Below, piece after piece: positions 1 through 11,795 of a DNA stretch of 64,000 nt. A program made the translations under genes and the position numbers. This DNA comes from Paramoeba atlantica (lineage: Eukaryota > Discosea). The number at the start of each line of letters is the position of its first letter. Within the stretch, counting starts at the first letter, position 1. The notes under the pieces were generated by a model. It ran no database searches, was not told the origin of the DNA, and was given only the letters and a program-made list of their open reading frames with translations. The DNA lies in contig CDRNVI010000026.1 in assembly GCA_977017575.1 (NCBI GenBank), forward strand, positions 558,001-622,000, written 5' to 3'.

Positions 1-2131
1 AAACAAAGGTCTTCAAAAAAACAAAGGTCTTCAAAAAAAGAAAGGTCTTCAAAAAAAACAACGGTCTTCAAAAACAAAGGTCTTCAAAAAAACAAAGGTC
101 TTCAAAAAGTCAAAAGGTCTTCAAAAAAAAAGGTCTTCAAAAAAACAAAGGTCTTCAAAAAAACAAAGGTCTTCGAAAAAACAAAGGTCTTCAAAAAAAC
201 AAAGGTCTTCAAAAAAACAAAGGTCTTCAAAAAAAAAAAGGTCTTCAAAAAAACAAAGGTCTTCAAAAAAACAAAGGTCTTCAAAAACAAAGGTCTTCAA
301 AAAAACAAAGGTCTTCAAAAAAACAAAGGTCTTCAAAAAAAAAAAGGTCTTCAAAAAAACAAAGGTCTTCAAAAAAAACAAAGGTCTTCAAAAACAAAGG
401 TCTTCAAAAAAACAAAGGTCTTCAAAAAAACAAAGGTCTTCAAAAAAAGAAAGGTCTTCAAAAAAAACAACGGTCTTCAAAAACAAAGGTCTTCAAAAAA
501 ACAAAGGTCTTCAAAAAGTCAAAAGGTCTTCAAAAAAAAAGGTCTTCAAAAAAACAAAGGTCTTCAAAAAAACAAAGGTCTTCAAAAAAACAAAGGTCTT
601 CAAAAAAACAAAGGTCTTCAAAAAAAACAAAGGTCATCAAAAAAACATAGGTCTTCAAAAAAACAAAGGTCTTCAAAAAAAAAAAGGTCTTCAAAAAAAC
701 AAAGGTCTTCAAAAACAAAGGTCTTCAAAAAAACAAAGGTCTTCAAAAAAACAAAGGTCTTCAAAAAAACAAAGGTCTTCAAAAACAAAGGTCTTCAAAA
801 AAACAAAGGTCTTCAAAAAAACAAAGGTCTTCAAAAAAACAAAGGTCTTCAAAAAAACAAAGGTCTTCAAAAAAAACAAAGGTCTTCAAAAACAAAGGTC
901 TTCAAAAAAACAAAGGTCTTCAAAAAAACAAAGGTCTTCAAAAAAAGAAAGGTCTTCAAAAAAAACAACGGTCTTCAAAAACAAAGGTCTTCAAAAAAAC
1001 AAAGGTCTTCAAAAAGTCAAAATGTCTTCAAAAAAAAAGGTCTTCAAAAAAACAAAGGTCTTCAAAAAAACAAAGGTCTTCGAAAAAACAAAGGTCTTCA
1101 AAAAAACAAAGGTCTTCAAAAAAACAAAGGTCTTCAAAAAAACAAAGGTCTTCAAAAAAACAAAGGTCTTCAAAAAAACATAGGTCTTCAAAAAAACAAA
1201 GGTCTTCAAAAAAACAAAGGTCTTCAAAAACAAAGGTCTTCAAAAAAACAAAGGTCTTCAAAAAAACAAAGGTCTTCAAAAAAAGAAAGGTCTTCAAAAA
1301 AAACAAAGGTCTTCAAAAACAAAGGTCTTCAAAAAAACAAAGGTCTTCAAAAAGTCAAAAGGTCTTCAAAAAAAAAGGTCTTCAAAAAAACAAAGGTCTT
1401 CAAAAAGTCAAAAGGTCTTCAAAAAAAAAGGTCTTCAAAAAAACAAAGGTCTTCAAAAAAACAAAAGGTCTTCAAAAAAAGAAAGGTCTTCAAAAAAACA
1501 AAGGTCTTTAAAAAAAAATAAGGTCTTCGAAAAAACAAAGGTCTTCAAAAAAACAAAGGTCTTCAAAAAAACAAAGGTCTTCAAAAAAAACAAAGGTCAT
1601 CAAAAAAACATAGGTCTTCAAAAAAACAAAGGTCTTCAAAAAAAAAAAGGTCTTCAAAAAAACAAAGGTCTTCAAAAAAACAAAGGTCTTCAAAAACAAA
1701 GGTCTTCAAAAAAACAAAGGTCTTCAAAAAAACAAAGGTCTTCAAAAAAACAAAGGTCTTCAAAAAAACAAAGGTCTTCAAAAAAAACAAAGGTCTTCAA
1801 AAACAAAGGTCTTCAAAAAAACAAAGGTCTTCAAAAAAACAAAGGTCTTCAAAAAAAGAAAGGTCTTCAAAAAAAACAACGGTCTTCAAAAACAAAGGTC
1901 TTCAAAAAAACAAAGGTCTTCAAAAAGTCAAAAGGTCTTCAAAAAAAAAGGTCTTCAAAAAAACAAAGGTCTTCAAAAAAACAAAGGTCTTCGAAAAAAC
2001 AAAGGTCTTCAAAAAAACAAAGGTCTTCAAAAAAACAAAGGTCTTCAAAAAAACAAAGGTCTTCAAAAAAACAAAGGTCTTCAAAAAAACATAGGTCTTC
2101 AAAAAAACAAAGGTCTTCAAAAAAACAAAGG
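1..2131 (+). repeat. Left-end HOR block with CAACGG-marked modules
   Basis: This block consists of short HOR modules of about 0.4-0.9 kb. Each contains a GAAAGG unit, a 19-bp unit, a 16-bp unit and then the GTC-insert unit. GTC-insert landmarks lie at 109, 518, 1016, 1354, 1407 and 1927. The one at 1016 carries AATGTC instead of AGGTC. A rare substitution giving CAACGG occurs at 59, 468, 966 and 1877, just before the GTC cassette, and recurs at 2985 and 4598. I did not see it right of 5 kb, so it marks a local lineage of modules. Confidence 0.85.
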
Positions 2132-3744
2132 TCTTCAAAAAAACAAAGGTCTTCAAAAAAACAAAGGTCTTCAAAAACAAAGGTCTTAAAAAAAACAAAG
2201 GTCTTCAAAAAAACAAAGGTCTTCAAAAAAAGAAAGGTCTTCAAAAAAAACAAAGGTCTTCAAAAACAAAGGTCTTCAAAAAAACAAAGGTCTTCAAAAA
2301 GTCAAAAGGTCTTCAAAAAAAAAGGTCTTCAAAAAAACAAAGGTCTTCAAAAAAACAAAGGTCTTCAAAAAAACAAAAGGTCTTCAAAAAAAGAATGGTC
2401 TTCAAAAAAACAAAGGTCTTCAAAAAAACAAAGGTCTTCAAAAAAACAAAGGTCTTCAAAAAAACAAAGGTCTTCAAAAAAACAAAGGTCTTCAAAAAAA
2501 CAAAGGTCTTCAAAAAAACATAGGTCTTCAAAAAAACAAAGGTCTTCAAAAAAACAAAGGTCTTCGAAAAAACAAAGGTCTTCAAAAAAACAAAGGTCTT
2601 CAAAAAAACAAAGGTCTTCAAAAAAACAAAGGTCTTCAAAAAAACAAAGGTCTTCAAAAAAACATAGGTCTTCAAAAAAACATAGGTCTTCAAAAAAACA
2701 AAGGTCTTCAAAAAAACAAAGGTCTTCAAAAAAACAAAGGTCTTCAAAAAAAAAAAGGTCTTCAAAAAAACAAAGGTCTTCAAAAAAACAAAGGTCTTCA
2801 AAAACAAAGGTCTTCAAAAAAACAAAGGTCTTCAAAAAAACAAAGGTCTTCAAAAAAAAAAAGGTCTTCAAAAAAACAAAGGTCTTCAAAAAAAACAAAG
2901 GTCTTCAAAAACAAAGGTCTTCAAAAAAACAAAGGTCTTCAAAAAAACAAAGGTCTTCAAAAAAAGAAAGGTCTTCAAAAAAAACAACGGTCTTCAAAAA
3001 CAAAGGTCTTCAAAAAAACAAAGGTCTTCAAAAAGTCAAAAGGTCTTCAAAAAAAAAGGTCTTCAAAAAAACAAAGGTCTTCAAAAAAACAAAGGTCTTC
3101 GAAAAAACAAAGGTCTTCAAAAAAAGATAGGTCTTCAAAAAAACAAAGGTCTTCAAAAAAACAAAGGTCTTCAAAAAAACAAAGGTCTTCAAAAAAAACA
3201 AAAGTCTTCAAAAACAAAGGTCTTCAAAAAAACAAAGGTCTTCAAAAAGTCAAAAGGTCTTCAAAAAAAAAGGTCTTCAAAAAAACAAAGGTCTTCAAAA
3301 AAACAAAGGTCTTCAAAAAAACAAAAGGTCTTCAAAAAAAGAATGGTCTTCAAAAAAACAAAGGTCTTCAAAAAAACAAAGGTCTTCAAAAAAACAAAGG
3401 TCTTCAAAAAAACAAAGGTCTTCAAAAAAACAAAGGTCTTCAAAAAAACAAAGGTCTTCAAAAAAACAAAGGTCTTCAAAAAAACAAAGGTCTTCAAAAA
3501 AACAAAGGTCTTCAAAAAAACAAAAGGTCTTCAAAAAAAGAATGGTCTTCAAAAAAACAAAGGTCTTCAAAAAAACAAAGGTCTTCAAAAAAACAAAGGT
3601 CTTCAAAAAAACAAAGGTCTTCAAAAAAACAAAGGTCTTCAAAAAAACAAAGGTCTTCAAAAAAACAAAGGTCTTCAAAAAAACATAGGTCTTCAAAAAA
3701 ACAAAGGTCTTCAAAAAAACAAAGGTCTTCAAAAAAACAAAGGT
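2132..3744 (+). repeat. 1,613-bp HOR, copy 1 of 2
   Basis: This segment recurs in tandem 1,613 bp downstream. Landmarks shared at exactly that offset are the rare TTAAAA unit (2186/3799), CAACGG (2985/4598) and the GTC inserts at 2301/3914, 3035/4648 and 3249/4862. The register of unit starts agrees from about 2,132 and breaks one unit to the left, where a 19-bp unit stands in the copy. Conceptual translations across shared frames agree residue for residue, so the copies look identical or nearly so, though I did not align every base. It contains ATG-creating GAATGG units that are otherwise rare. Confidence 0.9.
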
Positions 3745-5357
3745 CTTCAAAAAAAACAAAGGTCTTCAAAAAAACAAAGGTCTTCAAAAACAAAGGTCTT
3801 AAAAAAAACAAAGGTCTTCAAAAAAACAAAGGTCTTCAAAAAAAGAAAGGTCTTCAAAAAAAACAAAGGTCTTCAAAAACAAAGGTCTTCAAAAAAACAA
3901 AGGTCTTCAAAAAGTCAAAAGGTCTTCAAAAAAAAAGGTCTTCAAAAAAACAAAGGTCTTCAAAAAAACAAAGGTCTTCAAAAAAACAAAAGGTCTTCAA
4001 AAAAAGAATGGTCTTCAAAAAAACAAAGGTCTTCAAAAAAACAAAGGTCTTCAAAAAAACAAAGGTCTTCAAAAAAACAAAGGTCTTCAAAAAAACAAAG
4101 GTCTTCAAAAAAACAAAGGTCTTCAAAAAAACATAGGTCTTCAAAAAAACAAAGGTCTTCAAAAAAACAAAGGTCTTCGAAAAAACAAAGGTCTTCAAAA
4201 AAACAAAGGTCTTCAAAAAAACAAAGGTCTTCAAAAAAACAAAGGTCTTCAAAAAAACAAAGGTCTTCAAAAAAACATAGGTCTTCAAAAAAACATAGGT
4301 CTTCAAAAAAACAAAGGTCTTCAAAAAAACAAAGGTCTTCAAAAAAACAAAGGTCTTCAAAAAAAAAAAGGTCTTCAAAAAAACAAAGGTCTTCAAAAAA
4401 ACAAAGGTCTTCAAAAACAAAGGTCTTCAAAAAAACAAAGGTCTTCAAAAAAACAAAGGTCTTCAAAAAAAAAAAGGTCTTCAAAAAAACAAAGGTCTTC
4501 AAAAAAAACAAAGGTCTTCAAAAACAAAGGTCTTCAAAAAAACAAAGGTCTTCAAAAAAACAAAGGTCTTCAAAAAAAGAAAGGTCTTCAAAAAAAACAA
4601 CGGTCTTCAAAAACAAAGGTCTTCAAAAAAACAAAGGTCTTCAAAAAGTCAAAAGGTCTTCAAAAAAAAAGGTCTTCAAAAAAACAAAGGTCTTCAAAAA
4701 AACAAAGGTCTTCGAAAAAACAAAGGTCTTCAAAAAAAGATAGGTCTTCAAAAAAACAAAGGTCTTCAAAAAAACAAAGGTCTTCAAAAAAACAAAGGTC
4801 TTCAAAAAAAACAAAAGTCTTCAAAAACAAAGGTCTTCAAAAAAACAAAGGTCTTCAAAAAGTCAAAAGGTCTTCAAAAAAAAAGGTCTTCAAAAAAACA
4901 AAGGTCTTCAAAAAAACAAAGGTCTTCAAAAAAACAAAAGGTCTTCAAAAAAAGAATGGTCTTCAAAAAAACAAAGGTCTTCAAAAAAACAAAGGTCTTC
5001 AAAAAAACAAAGGTCTTCAAAAAAACAAAGGTCTTCAAAAAAACAAAGGTCTTCAAAAAAACAAAGGTCTTCAAAAAAACAAAGGTCTTCAAAAAAACAA
5101 AGGTCTTCAAAAAAACAAAGGTCTTCAAAAAAACAAAAGGTCTTCAAAAAAAGAATGGTCTTCAAAAAAACAAAGGTCTTCAAAAAAACAAAGGTCTTCA
5201 AAAAAACAAAGGTCTTCAAAAAAACAAAGGTCTTCAAAAAAACAAAGGTCTTCAAAAAAACAAAGGTCTTCAAAAAAACAAAGGTCTTCAAAAAAACATA
5301 GGTCTTCAAAAAAACAAAGGTCTTCAAAAAAACAAAGGTCTTCAAAAAAACAAAGGT
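3745..5357 (+). repeat. 1,613-bp HOR, copy 2 of 2
   Basis: This is the tandem partner of the preceding copy. The match runs slightly past the copy, to about 5,377, where a GGTCATC unit replaces GGTCTTC. The junction lies inside ordinary satellite sequence with no foreign bases, as expected for unequal crossover or replication-based duplication between homologous units. The period is not a multiple of 18 (about 89.6 units) because it contains 16-, 17- and 19-bp units. Confidence 0.9.
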
Positions 5358-8300
5358 CTTCAAAAAAAACAAAGGTCATCAAAAAAACAAAGGTCTTCAA
5401 AAAAACAAAGGTCTTCAAAAAAAAAAAGGTCTTCAAAAAAACAAAGGTCTTCAAAAAAACAAAGGTCTTCAAAAAAACAAAGGTCTTCAAAAACAAAGGT
5501 CTTCAAAAAAACAAAGGTCTTCAAAAAAACAAAGGTCTTCAAAAAAACAAAGGTCTTCAAAAACAAAGGTCTTCAAAAAAACAAAGGTCTTCAAAAACAA
5601 AGGTCTTCAAAAAAACATAGGTCTTCAAAAAAACAAAGCTCTTCAAAAAAACAAAGGTCTTCAAAAAAACAAAGGTCTTCAAAAAAACAAAGGTCTTCAA
5701 AAACAAAGGTCTTCAAAAAAACATAGGTCTTCAAAAAAAAAGGTCTTCAAAAAAACAAAGGTCTTCAAAAAAACAAAGGTCTTCAAAAAAACAAAAGGTC
5801 TTCAAAAAAAGAAAGGTCTTCAAAAAAACAAAGGTCTTCAAAAAAACAAAGGTCTTCAAAAAAACAAAGGTCTTCAAAAAAACAAAGGTCTTCAAAAAAA
5901 CAAAGGTCTTCAAAAAAACAAAGGTCTTCAAAAAAACAAAGGTCTTCAAAAAAACATAGGTCTTCAAAAAAACAAAGGTCTTCAAAAAAACAAAGGTCTT
6001 CAAAAAAACAAAGGTCTTCAAAAAAAACGAAGGTCATCAAAAAAACAAAGGTCTTCAAAAAAACAAAGGTCTTCAAAAAAAAAAGGTCTTCAAAAAAACA
6101 AAGGTCTTCAAAAAAACAAAGGTCTTCAAAAAAACAAAGGTCTTCAAAAACAAAGGTCTTCAAAAAAACAAAGGTCTTCAAAAAAACAAAGGTCTTCAAA
6201 AAAACAAAGGTCTTCAAAAAAACAAAGGTCTTCAAAAAGTCAAAAGGTCTTCAAAAAAAAAGGTCTTCAAAAAAACAAAGGTCTTCAAAAAAACAAAGGT
6301 CTTCAAAAAAACAAAAGGTCTTCAAAAAAAGAAAGGTCTTCAAAAAAACAAAGGTCTTCAAAAAAACAAAGGTCTTCAAAAAAACAAAGGTCTTCAAAAA
6401 AACAAAGGCCTTCAAAAAAAAAAGGTCTTCAAAAAAACAAAGGTCTTCAAAAAAACAAAGGTCTTCAAAAAAACAAAGGTCTTCAAAAAAACAAAGGTCT
6501 TCAAAAACAAAGGTCTTCAAAAAAACAAAGGTCTTCAAAAAAACAAAGGTCTTCAAAAAAACATAGGTCTTCAAAAAAACAAAGGTCTTCAAAAAAACAA
6601 AGGTCTTCAAAAAAACAAAGGTCTTCAAAAAAAGAAAGGTCTTCAAAAAAACAAAGGTCTTCAAAAAAACAAACGTCTTCAAAAAAACAAAGGTCTTCAA
6701 AAAAACATAGGTCTTCAAAAAAACAAAGGTCTTCAAAAAAACAAAGGTCTTCAAAAAAACAAAGGTCTTCAAAAAAACAAAGGCCTTCAAAAAAACAAAG
6801 GTCCTCAAAAAAACAAAGGTCTTCAAAAAAACAAAGGTCTTCAAAAAAACAAAGGTCTTCAAAAAAAAAAAGGTCTTCAAAAAAACAAAGGTCTTCAAAA
6901 AAACAAAGGTCTTCAAAAAAACAAAGGTCTTCAAAAACAAAGGTCTTCAAAAAAACAAAGGTCTTCGAAAAAACAAAGGTCTTCAAAAAAACAAAGGTCT
7001 TCAAAAAAACAAAGGTCTTCAAAAAAACAAAGGTCTTCAAAAAAACAAAGGTCTTCAAAAAAACAAAGGTCTTCAAAAAAACAAAGGTCTTCAAAAAAAC
7101 AAAGATCTTCAAAAAAAGAAAGGTCTTCAAAAAAAACAAAGGTCTTCAAAAACAAAGGTCTTCAAAAAAACAAAGGTCTTCAAAAAGTCAAAAGGTCTTC
7201 AAAAAAAAAGGTCTTCAAAAAAACAAAGGTCTTCAAAAAAACAAAAGGTCTTCAAAAAAAGAAAGGTCTTCAAAAAAACAAAGGTCTTTAAAAAAAAATA
7301 AGGTCTTCGAAAAAACAAAGGTCTTCAAAAAAACAAAGGTCTTCAAAAAAACAAAGGTCTTCAAAAAAACAAAGGTCTTCAAAAAAACATAGGTCTTCAA
7401 AAAAACAAAGGTCATCAAAAAAACAAAGGTCTTCAAAAAAACAAAGGTCTTCAAAAAAAAAAAGGTCTTCAAAAAAACAAAGGTCTTCAAAAAAACAAAG
7501 GTCTTCAAAAAAACAAAGGTCTTCAAAAAAACATAGGTCTTCAAAAAAACAAAGGTCTTCAAAAAAACAAAGGTCTTCAAAAAAACAAAGGTCTTCAAAA
7601 AAACAAAAGGTCTTCAAAAAAAGAAAGGTCTTCAAAAAAACAAAGGTCTTCAAAAAAACAAAGGTCTTCAAAAAAACAAAGGTCTTCAAAAAAACAAAGG
7701 TCTTCAAAAAAAACAAAGGTCATCAAAAAAACAAAGGTCTTCAAAAAAACAAAGGTCTTCAAAAAAAAAAGGTCTTCAAAAAAACAAAGGTCTTCAAAAA
7801 AACAAAGGTCTTCGAAAAAACAAAGGTCTTCAAAAAAACAAAGGTCTTCAAAAAAACAAAGGTCTTCAAAAAAACATAGGTCTTCAAAAAAACAAAGGTC
7901 TTCAAAAAAAACTAAGGTCTTCAAAAAAACAAAGGTCTTCAAAAAGTCAAAAGGTCTTCAAAAAAAAAGGTCTTCAAAAAAACAAAGGTCTTCAAAAAAA
8001 CAAAGGTCTTCAAAAAAACAAAGGTCTTCAAAAAAACAAAGGTCTTCAAAAAAACAAAGGTCTTCAAAAAAACATAGGTCTTCAAAAAAACAAAGGTCTT
8101 CAAAAAAAACTAAGGTCTTCAAAAAAACAAAGGTCTTCAAAAAGTCAAAAGGTCTTCAAAAAAAAAGGTCTTCAAAAAAACAAAGGTCTTCAAAAAAACA
8201 AAGGTCTTCAAAAAAACAAAAGGTCTTCAAAAAAAGAAAGGTCTTCAAAAAAACAAAGGTCTTCAAAAAAACAAAGGTCTTCAAAAAAACAAAGGTCTTC

Positions 8301-9130
8301 AAAAAAACAAAGGCCTTCAAAAAAACAAAGGTCCTCAAAAAAACAAAGGTCTTCAAAAAAAACAAAGGTCATCAAAAAAACAAAGGTCTTCAAAAAAACA
8401 AAGGTCTTCAAAAAAACAAAGGTCTTCAAAAAAACATAGGTCTTCGAAAAAACAAAGGTCTTCAAAAAAACAAAGGTCTTCAAAAAAACAAAGGTCTTCA
8501 AAAAAACAAAGGTCTTCAAAAAAACATAGGTCTTCAAAAAAACAAAGGTCATCAAAAAAACAAAGGTCTTCAAAAAAACAAAGGTCTTCAAAAAAACATA
8601 GGTCTTCAAAAAAACAAAGGTCTTCAAAAAAACAAAGGTCTTCAAAAAAACAAAAGTCTTCAAAAAAACAAAGGCCTTCAAAAAAACAAAGGTCCTCAAA
8701 AAAACAAAGGTCTTCAAAAAAAACAAAGGTCATCAAAAAAACAAAGGTCTTCAAAAAAACAAAGGTCTTCAAAAAAAAAATGTCTTCAAAAAAACAAAGG
8801 TCTTCATAAAAAACAAAGGTCTTCAAAAAAACAAAGGTCTTCAAAAACAAAGGTCTTCAAAAAAACGAAGGTCTTCAAAAAAACAAAGGTCTTCAAAAAA
8901 ACAAAGGTCTTCAAAAAAACAAAGGTCTTCAAAAAAACAAAGGTCTTCAAAAAAACAAAGGTCTTCAAAAAAACAAAGGTCTTCAAAAAAACAAAGGTCT
9001 TCAAAAAAACAAAGATCTTCAAAAAAAGAAAGGTCTTCAAAAAAAACAAAGGTCTTCAAAAACAAAGGTCTTCAAAAAAACAAAGGTCTTCAAAAAGTCA
9101 AAAGGTCTTCAAAAAAAAAGGTCTTCAAAA
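5358..9130 (+). repeat. Mosaic satellite block with GGCC variants and a 1,910-bp duplication
   Basis: There is no non-satellite sequence here. GTC-insert landmarks lie at 6239, 7187, 7946, 8144 and 9097. The T-to-C change giving GGCCTTC is found at 6407, 6782, 8312 and 8673 and continues at 9410 and 10378; I saw it nowhere else. A 1,910-bp spaced duplication links about 6,975-7,310 with 8,885-9,220. It shares an AGATCT unit (7103/9013) and the GTC insert (7187/9097). Confidence 0.8.
7850..8210 (+). repeat. 198-bp tandem duplication (11 units)
   Basis: Three landmarks repeat at an offset of exactly 198 bp, equal to 11 x 18: CATAGG at 7875/8073, the rare CTAAGG unit at 7912/8110, and the GTC insert at 7946/8144. 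To the left the copies differ because a TTCGAA unit at about 7,813 has no partner. The edges given are approximate. This is the shortest clear multi-unit duplication in the window. Confidence 0.75.
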
Positions 9131-9134
9131 AAAC

Positions 9135-10853
9135 AAAGGTCTTCAAAAAAACAAAAGGTCTTCAAAAAAAGAAAGGTCTTCAAAAAAACAAAGGTCTTTA
9201 AAAAAAAATAAGGTCTTCAAAAAAACAAAGGTCTTCAAAAAAGCAAAGGTCTTCAAAAAAACATAGGTCTTCAAAAAAACAAAGGTCATCAAAAAAACAA
9301 AGGTCTTCAAAAAAACAAAGGTCTTCAAAAAAAAAAAGGTCTTCAAAAAAACAAAGGTCTTCAAAAAAACAAAGGTCTTCAAAAAAACAAAGGTCTTCAA
9401 AAAAACAAAGGCCTTCAAAAAAACAAAGGTCCTCAAAAAAACAAAGGTCTTCAAAAAAAACAAAGGTCATCAAAAAAACAAAGGTCTTCAAAAAAACAAA
9501 GGTCTTCAAAAAAAAAAAGGTCTTCAAAAAAACAAAGGTCTTCAAAAAAACAAAGGTCTTCAAAAAAACAAAGGTCTTCAAAAACAAAGGTCTTCAAAAA
9601 AACAAAGGTCTTCAAAAAAACAAAGGTCTTCAAAAAAACAAAGGTCTTCAAAAAAACAAAGGTCTTCAAAAAAACAAAGGTCTTCAAAAAAACAAAGGTC
9701 TTCAAAAAAACAAAGGTCTTCAAAAAAACAAAGGTCTTCAAAAAAACAAAGGTCTTCAAAAAAACAAAGGTCTTCAAAAACAAAGGTCTTCAAAAAAACA
9801 AAGGTCTTCAAAAAAACAAAGGTCTTCAAAAAAAGAAAGGTCTTCAAAAAAAACAAAGGTCTTCAAAAACAAAGGTCTTCAAAAAAACAAAGGTCTTCAA
9901 AAAAACAAAGGTCTTCAAAAAAACAAAGGTCTTCAAAAACAAAGGTCTTCAAAAAAACAAAGGTCTTCAAAAAAACAAAGGTCTTCAAAAAAACAAAGGT
10001 CTTCAAAAAAACAAAGGTCTTCAAAAAAACAAAGGTCTTCAAAAAAAAAAAGGTCTTCAAAAAAACAAAGGTCTTCAAAAAAACAAAAGGTCTTCAAAAA
10101 AAGAAAGGTCTTCAAAAAAACAAAGGTCTTTAAAAAAAAATAAGGTCTTCGAAAAAACAAAGGTCTTCAAAAAAACAAAGGTCTTCAAAAAAACAAAGGT
10201 CTTCAAAAAAGCAAAGGTCTTCAAAAAAACATAGGTCTTCAAAAAAACAAAGGTCATCAAAAAAACAAAGGTCTTCAAAAAAACAAAGGTCTTCAAAAAA
10301 AAAAAGGTCTTCAAAAAAACAAAGGTCTTCAAAAAAACAAAGGTCTTCAAAAAAACAAAGGTCTTCAAAAAAACAAAGGCCTTCAAAAAAACAAAGGTCC
10401 TCAAAAAAACAAAGGTCTTCAAAAAAAACAAAGGTCATCAAAAAAACAAAGGTCTTCAAAAAAACAAAGGTCTTCAAAAAAAAAAAGGTCTTCAAAAAAA
10501 CAAAGGTCTTCAAAAAAACAAAGGTCTTCAAAAAAACAAAGGTCTTCAAAAACAAAGGTCTTCAAAAAAACAAAGGTCTTCAAAAAAACAAAGGTCTTCA
10601 AAAAAACAAAAGTCTTCAAAAAAACAAAGGTCTTCAAAAAAACAAAGGTCTTCAAAAAAACAAAGGTCTTCAAAAAAACAAAGGTCTTCAAAAAAACAAA
10701 GGTCTTCAAAAAAACAAAGGTCTTCAAAAAAACAAAGGTCTTCAAAAACAAAGGTCTTCAAAAAAACAAAGGTCTTCAAAAAAACAAAGGTCTTCAAAAA
10801 AAGAAAGGTCTTCAAAAAAAACAAAGGTCTTCAAAAACAAAGGTCTTCAAAAA
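9135..10853 (+). repeat. Two-copy HOR, offset 932 bp rising to 968 bp
   Basis: About 9,135-9,885 matches about 10,065-10,853. The offset is 932 bp at the left (9,143/10,075) and 968 bp at the right (9,578/10,546). The second copy therefore has 36 extra bases, exactly two units, including a TTCGAA unit. Shared markers are AAAGCAAAGG, GGCCTTC (9410/10378), GGTCCTC and GTCATC. The second copy also has a private AAAAGTC change near 10,610. Copy boundaries are approximate. Confidence 0.75.
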
Positions 10854-11795
10854 GTCAAAAGGTCTTCAAAAAAAAAGGTCTTCAAAAAAACAAAGGTCTT
10901 CAAAAAAACAAAGGTCTTCAAAAAAACCAAAGGTCTTCAAAAAAAGAAAGGTCTTCAAAAAAACAAAGGTCTTCAAAAAAACAAAGGTCTTCGAAAAAAC
11001 AAAGGTCTTCAAAAAAACAAAGGTCTTCAAAAAAACAAAGGTCTTCAAAAAAACAAAGGTCTTCAAAAAAAAAGGTCTTCAAAAAAACAAAGGTCTTCAA
11101 AAAAACAAAGGTCTTCAAAAAAACAAAAGGTCTTCAAAAAAAGAAAGGTCTTCAAAAAAACAAAGGTCTTCAAAAAAACAAAGGTCTTCAAAAAAACAAA
11201 GGTCTTCGAAAAAACAAAGGTCTTCAAAAACAAAGGTCTTCAAAAAAACAAAGGTCTTCAAAAAAACAAAGGTCTTCAAAAAAACAAAGGTCTTCAAAAA
11301 AACAAAGGTCTTCAAAAAAACAAAGGTCTTCAAAAAAACAAAGGTCTTCAAAAAAACATAGGTCTTCAAAAAAACAAAGGTCTTCAAAAAAACAAAGGTC
11401 TTCAAAAAAACAAAGGTCTTCAAAAAAACAAAGGTCTTCAAAAACAAAGGTCTTCAAAAAAACAAAGGTCTTCAAAAAAACAAAGGTCTTCAAAAAAAGA
11501 AAGGTCTTCAAAAAAAACAAAGGTCTTCAAAAACAAAGGTCTTCAAAAAAACAAAGGTCTTCAAAAAGTCAAAAGGTCTTCAAAAAAAAAGGTCTTCAAA
11601 AAAACAAAGGTCTTCAAAAAAACAAAGGTCTTCAAAAAAACAAAAGGTCTTCAAAAAAAACAAAGGTCTTCAAAAAAACAAAAGTCTTCAAAAAAACAAA
11701 GTCTTCAAAAAATCAAAGGTCTTCAAAAAAACAAAGGTCTTCAAAAAAACAAAGGTCTTCAAAAAAACAAAGGTCTTCAAAAAAACAAAGGTCTT
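10854..11795 (+). repeat. Satellite stretch between duplicated blocks
   Basis: This is ordinary satellite with GTC inserts at 10854 and 11568 and the first complete AAAGTC/AATCAAAGG cassette near 11,685-11,718. The module at 11,224-11,520 is repeated at 11,813 and 13,623. It is bounded by 16-bp short units and carries one CATAGG unit. Nothing but satellite is present. Confidence 0.8.

Noticed and set aside
3343-5726. ATG-started + frames of 466 and 256 codons (3343-4743 and 4956-5726)
   Set aside because: The ATG comes from a GAATGG unit copied by the 1,613-bp duplication. The two frames diverge after the shared part and read through different repeat frames. No protein family is recognisable.
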